A stretch of 5,316 nt of DNA, from contig JACQDI010000279.1 in the NCBI GenBank assembly GCA_016201195.1, forward strand, positions 1 through 5,316. The letters are read 5' to 3'. A program made the position numbers and the translations under genes. Below, in pieces: positions 1-5,316 of the stretch. This DNA is from Acidobacteriota bacterium (GTDB taxonomy: Bacteria > Acidobacteriota > Terriglobia > Bryobacterales > JACQDG01). The notes under the pieces were generated by a model that did not search any database, was not told the DNA's origin, and saw only the letters and a program-made list of their open reading frames with translations. Position 1 is the stretch's first letter. The number at the start of each line of letters is the position of its first letter.

Positions 1-1
1 C

Positions 2-949
2 TCGCACGGGGTCAAGCTGATCGGGCCGCAGGTCGACTGGAACGTCCCCTCGCCAGCCGTGGCGGCTTTGGGGCCCACTGTTTTGAACACCGTCATCCCC
101 AACCCGTTCTTGGGCGTGGCCCCGCCTTCCACGACGCTGGGAAGCCTGCCCACGACGACCGTTGGCCAGATGCTCTTGTCGTTCCCGCAGTTCACGGCCG
201 TCACCAGCGTGAACGAGAACTTGTATAACTCCAACTATCACGCCTTGACGCTGCGCCTCGAGAAACGAATGTCTCACGGACTGACATTGCTCACTTCTTA
301 CACAGCGGGAAAGAGCATTGATGACGGCAGCGGCTGGAACGGCATTTTCCAAGGTCAGTTGGGGCAAACGGGGGGGCTCGGCGTCAGCAACCGCCGCTTG
401 GACCGCTCCATCAGCGCTTACGATCGATCGCAAAGGCTGGTCACGGCGATCACCTATGAGCTGCCCTTTGGCGCCGGCAGGAAATTTGGAAGCGGGAGCA
501 GCTTCTGGCGGCAGGTGGGAGGCTGGCAGGTGAGCGCCATCAGCACCTTCATGACCGGGCTGCCGATTGCGATGTCGCGCAGCGCTTACATCATCGGCGA
601 CGTGCACTCGCCTGACAACGGCCAGGGGCGGTACGGCGTCGCGCCTTCCAATCCCTGGCTGAATCCCGCCGCCTTCCGGCCGCTTACGGCGGGCCAAATC
701 AGCAACATTCCGCGCACCATGCCGGATCTGCGCGGTCCCGGCACGGCCAACACGGACCTCTCCCTGTTCAAGATCTTCCGGCTCACCGAAGGGGTGAAGC
801 TGCAGTTGCGCGGCGAGCTCTTCAACGCCTTCAACCGAACCGAACTCGGGTTGCCGCAGACGGCGCCGCTCAGCCCCACCTACGGTCTGATCACCACCAC
901 TGCCCGGCGCCCGCGGGAAGTTCAAATCGGCGCCCGGCTGGTTTTCTGA
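2..949 (+). CDS. TonB-dependent receptor, Oar-like, C-terminal part of the beta-barrel (5' partial)
   Basis: Outer-membrane receptor fragment that would import a ligand using TonB-ExbBD energy. The frame is open from base 2 with no stop, so the GTG at 59 is an internal valine and the gene begins outside the window; 315 codons are visible. The family is recognised from motifs typical of the large acidobacterial receptors annotated as carboxypeptidase-regulatory-like or Oar-like: SNYHALTLRLEKR (about 230-268), YDRSQRL followed by YELPFGAGRKF (about 419-487), GGWQVSAISTFMTGLP (about 520-565), WLNPAAFRPL (about 656-685), LRGELFNAFNRTELGLP (about 806-856), and a final strand ending in Phe (VQIGARLVF), as expected for BAM-assembled barrels. 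The plug domain and N-terminal carboxypeptidase-regulatory domain are not in the window, and the ligand cannot be inferred. The gene stops 8 bp before a co-oriented secreted protein, so the two probably share a transcript. The fragment shows no frameshift. Confidence 0.9.
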   Translation, partial: SHGVKLIGPQVDWNVPSPAVAALGPTVLNTVIPNPFLGVAPPSTTLGSLPTTTVGQMLLSFPQFTAVTSVNENLYNSNYHALTLRLEKRMSHGLTLLTSYTAGKSIDDGSGWNGIFQGQLGQTGGLGVSNRRLDRSISAYDRSQRLVTAITYELPFGAGRKFGSGSSFWRQVGGWQVSAISTFMTGLPIAMSRSAYIIGDVHSPDNGQGRYGVAPSNPWLNPAAFRPLTAGQISNIPRTMPDLRGPGTANTDLSLFKIFRLTEGVKLQLRGELFNAFNRTELGLPQTAPLSPTYGLITTTARRPREVQIGARLVF

Positions 950-957
950 AAACGGGA

Positions 958-2418
958 ATGCGCTCACATCTTATTGCTGTCACGCTGATTGCTTTCTGCC
1001 TGGGCGGCAGCGCCATCGCGCAAAATGTCACGCCGCGCGAACTCTATGTCCATGTTTTTATGCACCACTATGTGGGGGGCGGCGGGTTCTACCCGTCGGC
1101 GCAGGATCTCCGCGCCTTCGCCGAGCTGACGCAAAAGTATCATGTGCCGGCCACATTCTTCTTCGACGGGATTCTGGTGGAGCGACTTCAAGAGGAGGAT
1201 CCGGCGATTTTCGAGTATCTGAACGGTATCAAAGCGCCGCTGGGCTATCACGCCGAAGAGACACACGGTCCGTTTCCTGTCGCCACCAACCTGCTGGGAG
1301 GACGGTTGCCTGGTTTGCCGCCCTCTGGAAGCGCCAGTTCGGTGACTTATGGGCGGCCGTGGAACGAAGCGGTGGAGGCGGTCATCCAGCGCTACAGCCA
1401 CCGCATCGTGCCCGGTCCAATTAACCCCGACACGAAGCAGATGAATATGCGCCAGGGCGGGCAGTTGAGTGGTTTCTTGCTGGAGCAACCATCCGTGCCC
1501 ACTGTGGGGGTGGGAGGAGCAGTGATGCGCGGGACCTCACCCGAACTGATAGAACAGGGGCTGAGCATCGCCGGACCCGGCAATGATTTTTTCTGGTTCA
1601 TGAACCGGCTCAACTACAAGATCCGCCGGCATCCGGCGGGAAACCTCCCTTTCCGCTTCCTGGAAGTGGGTCTGGTGGCATGGCCGCCCCGCGGGATGGC
1701 AGGCGTGGAGGAGCAGTTGCAACAGTTGGTAGCCGAGGTCAAGGCGGTCCCCGGCAGCCGTTTCATCACTCCCGGCGAGCTGGCCGGTTTGTTTGAACCG
1801 CAGAACGCTCGCTCGGCTGAAAAAGACGAACTCCGCCGCATTGCCGACAAACTGATCGCCGGTTGGGTGGGCAGGCCCCCGGACTTTGTGGACGTGGGTG
1901 CGCGATCCTATTCGCTGGCGGACGCTTACGAAGCACTGGCCACGGCGCTGGCGCAGTACGGCGCGAAAGGGACATTTCCGGAGCGCGTGCGCGCGACGGG
2001 CCTCTATGGGCCCATCGCCGAACCCGGCGAAATCCGGTCGTGCAAGGTTGGAAAGCTGCCGGCAGCCGCAGTGTGTGCGGCGGCATCCATAGCGCTGGAG
2101 GAAGCAGGCCGCTTGAACCCCCGGCGCGTGCCGATCATCACCAGGGTGGGCGAGGTTGAGCTCAACGCCGCCGAATTCCTGCTGGCCATGTCGCGGGTGT
2201 ATCGGGCGCTGGCCGGCTCCATGCCGGCGACTGTGGACGTCGAGCCGAGCTCCACCGTGCCACCGTATGCGGACGTGATCGAGCGGTTGTTCCAGCCCGG
2301 CGACAGCCGGCCGCTGTGGTACTCCAAGCTACAGTTGTGGACTGTCAAGCCGGCTTCGCTGAAGACTCCCAGCAGTGTTCAGCCCTCCAGTCCGGGCAAC
2401 CTCCAGGGCGCCCGGTAG
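958..2418 (+). CDS. Secreted NodB-like (polysaccharide deacetylase fold) protein A with two C-terminal repeats; catalytic residues partly missing
   Basis: Exported protein of 486 aa. Residues 1-21 form a signal peptide (hydrophobic LIAVTLIAFCLGG, likely cleavage after AIA or AIAQ), which supports the ATG at 958. Residues about 27-280 look like a diverged NodB-type barrel: first strand YVHVFMHHYV (30-39), PATFFFDG (64-71) matching the usual ATFF strand, then GYHAEETH (96-103). The two His of the family's Tyr-His-x4-His motif are present (H98, H103). Compared with paralogues B and C, Val39 stands where they have Asp and Trp242 where they have a late His, so hydrolytic activity is doubtful. Repeat 1 (about 294-352) has W-x-G-x-PP, YSLADAY, FP and GP; repeat 2 (about 396-420) has LNAAEFLLAM. 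Both recall pseudomurein-binding repeats, a tentative link. The end is WTVKPASLKT (461-470) plus a polar tail. It starts 8 bp after the receptor with no well-spaced Shine-Dalgarno, suggesting coupled translation. It ends in tandem stops TAGTAG. The fold is fairly secure; the function is unknown. Confidence 0.82.
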   Translation: MRSHLIAVTLIAFCLGGSAIAQNVTPRELYVHVFMHHYVGGGGFYPSAQDLRAFAELTQKYHVPATFFFDGILVERLQEEDPAIFEYLNGIKAPLGYHAEETHGPFPVATNLLGGRLPGLPPSGSASSVTYGRPWNEAVEAVIQRYSHRIVPGPINPDTKQMNMRQGGQLSGFLLEQPSVPTVGVGGAVMRGTSPELIEQGLSIAGPGNDFFWFMNRLNYKIRRHPAGNLPFRFLEVGLVAWPPRGMAGVEEQLQQLVAEVKAVPGSRFITPGELAGLFEPQNARSAEKDELRRIADKLIAGWVGRPPDFVDVGARSYSLADAYEALATALAQYGAKGTFPERVRATGLYGPIAEPGEIRSCKVGKLPAAAVCAAASIALEEAGRLNPRRVPIITRVGEVELNAAEFLLAMSRVYRALAGSMPATVDVEPSSTVPPYADVIERLFQPGDSRPLWYSKLQLWTVKPASLKTPSSVQPSSPGNLQGAR

Positions 2419-2559
2419 TAGCGAGTCAACATTTCGTTGGCTTCCGCTGAGTTCGTGATCTTCTCTGCCTTCGTCCATTCTTCTTCAATGCCTCTCGGGG
2501 TGGTGCTCTGTTTTCAACCTTGCGGGCTTCACAGTCCAACGCTGTAGAAGGGTGTACCA
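2317..2559. repeat. Imperfect inverted repeat formed by the 3' ends of convergent genes A and B
   Basis: The last conserved 51 bp of gene A (2317-2367, plus) and gene B (2509-2559, minus) align codon by codon without gaps, with 36 of 51 bases identical by hand count, and lie 141 bp apart in inverted orientation. They encode WY-x2-LQ-x-WTVKPA-x-LKT in both proteins. Several codons are identical, including the CTA leucine codon, which looks uncommon here. The arms are explained by shared ancestry or selection on the protein, but this similarity is higher than elsewhere in the two genes. Confidence 0.55.
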
Positions 2560-4221
2560 GTCCTGGCGAGTCAGGCGCGCCTTTGCCAGTTGAGAACGGT
2601 CTCCTGCAGGCAATGGTTCGAACTCGATGCTCTTCAGGCCTTCCATGGTTGGAAAAACATTCGTCCCGCGAACCAGCACGCTGCCGGAGATGTCATTGCT
2701 CCTCAGTTTGCGGTAGGCCTGTGCCATACAGTAAAGGAACTCCGCGGGGTTCAGCACGGCCTTGCTGTAAGATCGCTCGTTTAGGATGACGCCATCGAGC
2801 AGTTCACCGCTTGGCTCGAAGCCTTTTGCCGTCTCTCTGCCTGAGAGCTGGAATGCTCCGGGGATTCTGTCGGTCAACCGTGGGGCCGTCTCTCGCACCG
2901 TGTACACCACCGTTCTTACTGGAACCGTGGTCGCGGGTATGTCGGTGAATCCCGCGCCGATTCGAGACCCCGCAATGCCCAGCGATACCGGGGTGTCAGT
3001 TGGGCCGAGGAGGTCCCGGATGGTGACAGCTTTGGGGAAGCGCCCTGCCGCGCTGTACTCTCTCAGGAATTCAAAGAAGGTCTGAAACGCATCGCATAAC
3101 GAGAAATCTGTTCCCCCGGTTTCCAAATACTCCGGAGGCGAACCTCCCCAGTTCGCCAGCAATAAACCGGCCATCTCATCGGCGGTGGAGACAGCGACCG
3201 CCTGAGTCTCCGGCAGCGGCACAACCATATTCAGAACGTCTTTGCTCGTGACCACTCTTACGCGCTTGCTGGTCACGACGTACCTCACGACCTCCTCATA
3301 GATCCGGAACACCGTCTCTGTCTCGTCCTGGGAGAGCAGCCTACGGGTCTGGACATCCCGGACGAACTGAAAGGGATGCCAGCCAAAGGAGACGAAGGTG
3401 ATCTGGTCCTCAGGCAATACGTCGAGCAGCGATTTCAGCACGGCCACCGGGTGCGCCGGTGGTTGGGCGTCATCCCAAGGGGAACGGAAGCCGAAGGGGA
3501 AAGTCACCGCGCTCACCAGGTTGGGCATCAGCATGACAGTTCGAGGGCTCGTTCGCCCCACCAGCAGTCCGTTTTCCCAGAACAGGGGATAGCCGAGCAT
3601 GGAGCCACCAACCGGTCTCATCTTCACCCCCATCTTTTGATGGGCCCGTTCGACGGCTGCGCACGGTGGCAACCCGCCCGCGCCGAACGAACCGAAAGCG
3701 ACTACCGGCGGCTCGCCGAAAGCGCTCTTGATGAGGGCAATGCCGCCCTCGCGGGCGGGGTCAATCTCGGCGGCTCTGGGGCTGGGCCTCCGATGGCTCT
3801 CCAGGTAGGTCACGTGCTGGACTGCATCGTCCCAGCTCATGTCCTTAATGCGCTCTGCCAGGGAGGGGACGGGGTCGTGCATCGCCCAGCCGTGGTAACC
3901 GATCGGCATCCCAAGACGTTTCAGCGTCTCCACCGTCTCCGGGACATGGTCCACCATGTTCACCAAGGAGGAGCCTGTGGGGTAGAAGTCTGCTTTGATC
4001 CCGTATCTGGCGTACAGTTCCGCTACCCGCTTTCCTGCCAGCGCCTCGTCTCGTCCGATGGGGACATCGAAGTGTTGAAAGAAGTTGAAGTAGATGCGCG
4101 CAGGCTTCTGTGGAGAGGGGCCCTTGGGGCCGTGCTGCGCGAGCAGCAGGGTTGATCCCGCCACGACGATGACAAACAGCCTGGAAAGGTTGGACGCGGT
4201 CTTCGCGGGATATTTCCTCAT
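2485..4221 (-). CDS. Secreted NodB-like (polysaccharide deacetylase fold) protein B with two C-terminal repeats
   Basis: Exported protein of 578 aa when started at the ATG complementary to 4219-4221. The frame extends to an ATG at 4278, but that ATG overlaps a -10 box and would bury the signal peptide behind 19 extra residues; the inner ATG has AGGGGAGG 4 nt upstream and begins MRKYPAK followed by hydrophobic LFVIVVAGSTLLLA (15-28). The deacetylase-like domain covers about 41-330: first strand ending FFQHFDVP (H50, D52), ADFYPTG (77-83), GYHGWAMH (H110, H115), and a late strand FVSFGWHPF with H282. These could supply a metal site and an acid, as in carbohydrate esterase family 4, but the spacing is not classical. 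C-terminal repeat 1 is about 346-407 (W358, PP 362-363, FSLCDAF, FP, GP); repeat 2 is about 478-510 (LNPAEFLYCMAQAYRKL), similar to pseudomurein-binding repeats. The end, WTVKPARLKT (562-571), nearly matches protein A. It is convergent with A and divergent from C. A polysaccharide or wall substrate is inferred, not shown. Confidence 0.82.
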   Translation of the reverse strand: MRKYPAKTASNLSRLFVIVVAGSTLLLAQHGPKGPSPQKPARIYFNFFQHFDVPIGRDEALAGKRVAELYARYGIKADFYPTGSSLVNMVDHVPETVETLKRLGMPIGYHGWAMHDPVPSLAERIKDMSWDDAVQHVTYLESHRRPSPRAAEIDPAREGGIALIKSAFGEPPVVAFGSFGAGGLPPCAAVERAHQKMGVKMRPVGGSMLGYPLFWENGLLVGRTSPRTVMLMPNLVSAVTFPFGFRSPWDDAQPPAHPVAVLKSLLDVLPEDQITFVSFGWHPFQFVRDVQTRRLLSQDETETVFRIYEEVVRYVVTSKRVRVVTSKDVLNMVVPLPETQAVAVSTADEMAGLLLANWGGSPPEYLETGGTDFSLCDAFQTFFEFLREYSAAGRFPKAVTIRDLLGPTDTPVSLGIAGSRIGAGFTDIPATTVPVRTVVYTVRETAPRLTDRIPGAFQLSGRETAKGFEPSGELLDGVILNERSYSKAVLNPAEFLYCMAQAYRKLRSNDISGSVLVRGTNVFPTMEGLKSIEFEPLPAGDRSQLAKARLTRQDWYTLLQRWTVKPARLKTEHHPERH

Positions 4222-4225
4222 CGAT

Positions 4226-4233
4226 CCTCCCCT
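4226..4233 (-). promoter_or_regulatory. Ribosome binding site deciding the start of gene B
   Basis: On the minus strand AGGGGAGG lies 4 nt before the ATG at 4221. It selects this start over the ATG at 4278, which has no comparable site and overlaps the proposed -10 box. The spacing is a little short but workable. Confidence 0.6.
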
Positions 4234-4271
4234 CGGGTCGGGGAAAGTCAACGCCGACCGTGATGGTGTAA

Positions 4272-4286
4272 TTGACATTATATCAA
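4272..4286. promoter_or_regulatory. Possible operator: 15-bp near-palindrome between the divergent promoters
   Basis: TTGACAT and ATATCAA flank a single T; the arms match at 6 of 7 positions as an inverted repeat. The element covers the -35 box of the gene C promoter and the extended -10 box of the gene B promoter, so a bound dimer could block both. It may equally be a by-product of two promoter boxes lying side by side, since those boxes supply most of the matching bases. No regulator gene is visible in the window. Confidence 0.3.
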
Positions 4287-4300
4287 GAACGTTGTATAAA
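4272..4300 (+). promoter_or_regulatory. Sigma-70-type promoter for gene C
   Basis: TTGACA (4272-4277), a 17-bp spacer and TATAAA (4295-4300) give a full-consensus -35, ideal spacing and a 5/6 -10 box. This stands out in an otherwise GC-rich window. A start about 7 nt after the -10 box would fall near 4307, only about 11 nt before the ATG at 4318 and inside the AGAGGAG, so the leader would be very short. The role is inferred from sequence alone. Confidence 0.7.
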
Positions 4301-4306
4301 TTGCAG
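4277..4306 (-). promoter_or_regulatory. Promoter for gene B with extended -10 box
   Basis: Read on the minus strand, TGATATAAT (complement of 4277-4285) is a perfect -10 hexamer with the TG extension. The best -35 at 18-bp spacing is only CTGCAA (complement of 4301-4306), so recognition would rest mainly on the extended -10. The predicted start near 4270 gives a leader of about 49 nt before the ATG at 4221. The -10 box overlaps the -35 of the opposite promoter by one base, so the two polymerase footprints overlap almost completely. Confidence 0.6.
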
Positions 4307-4311
4307 AGGAG
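4305..4311 (+). promoter_or_regulatory. Ribosome binding site of gene C
   Basis: AGAGGAG lies 6 nt upstream of ATG 4318 and, together with the upstream in-frame stop at 4297-4299, fixes the start of gene C. Confidence 0.65.
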
Positions 4312-4317
4312 CCGTCA

Positions 4318-5316
4318 ATGTCACCTCTCTTCGCCGTTCTGGCCCTACTCTCCGCCTCCGCTATGAGTGCTCAACGGGCGCCGGATACCCCCCGGAAGCC
4401 GATCCAGGTGGTGGTGCGTTTCCACCTGGACGATCCCGCGATCCGCGCGCCCGAGGATCCGGGTCCCACCCGCAGCAGCCTTCGAATCAAGCGCATCACC
4501 GAGCTGCTGGAAAAACTCGGCGTGAAGGCGGAGTACGCCTTCGTGGGTGGCGTGGTCCAGCAGTTGGCCGATGACTTTCCCGGAACCATTGAGAAGATCA
4601 AGGCGCTCCAGCTCCCCATCGCCTACCACCCCGGCGCTGGCCACACCGAGCCTTGCCCCGTCGGCCGCGGCTCTCTTCCGCCACCGGGGGCCCAGCCCGA
4701 AGTAGTTTGGGAACGTCTGTGGAACTTCGAGACCCGGACGCTGACGCCGGACTGGCGCTTCGACGAAACCGGCAAGCTGGTCCGGGGCAACCCCCGGGCG
4801 CAACAGCCGATCACGCTGGTTGATTTGCCTCTTTACCGGATCCCGGCTCAGGAATCCTGGCTGTTCGGCGGCTGGCTGGCGATCCAGAACACCCTGGGAG
4901 TCACTCCGCTGCAAACCGATGCCGGGGGACACGGCCCGCTCTACGAAGCTCTCGGCGCCGGGTATCCGGCCAGCGAAGGGGAGGTCCTGTTGCCGTGGAT
5001 GCGGCCTCGGCCGGGGCCCCCGGCGCGCACGGATGGGATTCGGATTCCTTTCGAGCTTCCGGGATTGAATGAGGTTCACTTGTTTCCAGGTGTCCGCCCC
5101 ACTGCGCCGAAGTACTATCGCAAAGCGCCCGGCGTCGACGCGCCCCGCACGGTCGATCCGGCGGAATGGTTTGAAATCCTGGCGCGCAATCTCCCCGGCG
5201 ACAAGAATTTCGCTACCGGCTTCATGTGCCATATGGGATCGGACTGGGAACGTCTTGAACGAATGATCGGTTTCCTGGCTGCCCGCCCGGAGTCCTTTCG
5301 TATAGCGTCCCTTGAC
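4318..5316 (+). CDS. Secreted NodB-like (polysaccharide deacetylase fold) protein C (3' partial)
   Basis: The frame opens at ATG 4318 and runs uninterrupted to the window edge: 333 codons with no stop. An in-frame TAA at 4297-4299 blocks any earlier start, and AGAGGAG lies 6 nt before the ATG. Residues 1-18 are a short signal peptide (LFAVLALLSASAMSA, cleavage near SAQ). The mature part follows paralogues A and B: strand VVVRFHLDDP (31-40; H36, D38, D39), VKAEYAFVGG (69-78), IAYHPGAGH (H104, H109), a long middle segment rich in Pro and Gly (about 111-290) with little similarity to A or B, then TGFMCHMGSDW with H305, and SFRIASLD at the edge, which lines up with the end of the deacetylase-like domain in the other two. 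C therefore keeps all the proposed metal and acid residues and has an Asp-Asp pair like classical motif 1. By analogy roughly 150-250 residues, probably the repeat region, lie beyond the window. The gene is read divergently from B from a strong-looking promoter. Confidence 0.8.
   Translation, partial: MSPLFAVLALLSASAMSAQRAPDTPRKPIQVVVRFHLDDPAIRAPEDPGPTRSSLRIKRITELLEKLGVKAEYAFVGGVVQQLADDFPGTIEKIKALQLPIAYHPGAGHTEPCPVGRGSLPPPGAQPEVVWERLWNFETRTLTPDWRFDETGKLVRGNPRAQQPITLVDLPLYRIPAQESWLFGGWLAIQNTLGVTPLQTDAGGHGPLYEALGAGYPASEGEVLLPWMRPRPGPPARTDGIRIPFELPGLNEVHLFPGVRPTAPKYYRKAPGVDAPRTVDPAEWFEILARNLPGDKNFATGFMCHMGSDWERLERMIGFLAARPESFRIASLD

Noticed and set aside
964..1488. A 174-codon minus-strand open frame antisense to gene A.
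   Set aside because: It is an antisense shadow with no motif, and gene A has a signal peptide and conserved family residues over the same bases.
2425..2441. Small hairpin between the convergent genes (GTCAAC, loop ATTTC, GTTGGC) as a possible bidirectional terminator.
   Set aside because: The stem is 6 bp with one G-T pair and there is no T-run after it on either strand, so it does not meet the criteria of an intrinsic terminator. No clear terminator is visible in the 66-bp gap 2419-2484.
3376..4155. A 259-codon plus-strand open frame antisense to gene B.
   Set aside because: It has a His/Arg/Gly-rich composition without domain motifs and is covered fully by gene B, whose paralogy to A and C shows which strand codes.
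4257..4267. ACCGTGATGGT as a second operator near the divergent promoters.
   Set aside because: The arms are only 5 bp with one mismatch, there is no second copy, and it is expected by chance in this much sequence.
4414..4437. The FHLDDP motif of protein C as a PIG-L/LmbE deacetylase signature (His-Pro-Asp-Asp).
   Set aside because: The Pro is replaced by Leu, the following Glu/Gly pattern is absent, and the position matches the first-strand His-x-Asp of the NodB-like paralogues.
4345..5232. A 295-codon open frame on the minus strand opposite gene C.
   Set aside because: It is rich in Arg, Gly and Ala with no recognisable motif, has no signal or ribosome site, and lies exactly antisense to gene C, which has a signal peptide, ribosome site, promoter and family motifs. 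It is the usual shadow frame of GC-rich DNA.
1..5316. CRISPR arrays, tRNA or rRNA genes, insertion sequences, phage or toxin-antitoxin genes.
   Set aside because: No regularly spaced direct repeats, cloverleaf-like segments, transposase motifs or terminal inverted repeats were seen; nearly all of the window is taken up by the four genes described.

Overview
This is a GC-rich bacterial window (coding regions look about 60% G+C by eye) that most resembles a soil Acidobacteriota genome of the Solibacter/Bryobacter kind. The reasons are the Oar-like TonB-dependent receptor C-terminus at the left edge and the secreted deacetylase-fold proteins beside it. The lineage is an inference from family knowledge; there is no rRNA or marker gene to prove it.

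Layout, left to right: (1) 2-949 (+), the 3' end of an outer-membrane TonB-dependent receptor, open at the window start. (2) 958-2418 (+), a secreted protein A (486 aa) only 8 bp behind the receptor, with a diverged NodB-like (polysaccharide deacetylase fold) domain and a two-repeat C-terminal region. (3) A 66-bp convergent gap. (4) 2485-4221 (-), a secreted paralogue B (578 aa) with the same architecture. (5) A 96-bp divergent control region, 4222-4317, carrying two overlapping promoters that point in opposite directions. (6) 4318-5316 (+), a third paralogue C, cut by the window edge after 333 codons, just where its deacetylase-like domain ends.

The main point is that the three exported proteins A, B and C form one family arranged + / - / +. 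They share a signature not written like classical NodB: an N-terminal His-x-Asp after the first beta strand (B H50/D52, C H36/D38), a Tyr-His-x4-His motif in all three (classical motif 2 is His-x3-His), and a late His (B H282, C H305). Protein A, the one tied to the receptor, has Val at the Asp position and Trp at the late His position, so it may be a non-catalytic or binding member. A and B also share two C-terminal repeats that recall pseudomurein-binding repeats, and a nearly identical end (WTVKPA-x-LKT).

The genes probably act in the cell envelope or outside the cell. The receptor would import a ligand across the outer membrane, and A, B and C would bind or trim a polysaccharide or wall-like polymer. 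No substrate can be read from the sequence. There are no tRNAs, rRNAs, CRISPR arrays, insertion sequences or phage genes in the window, and there is no gene-free stretch longer than 100 bp.
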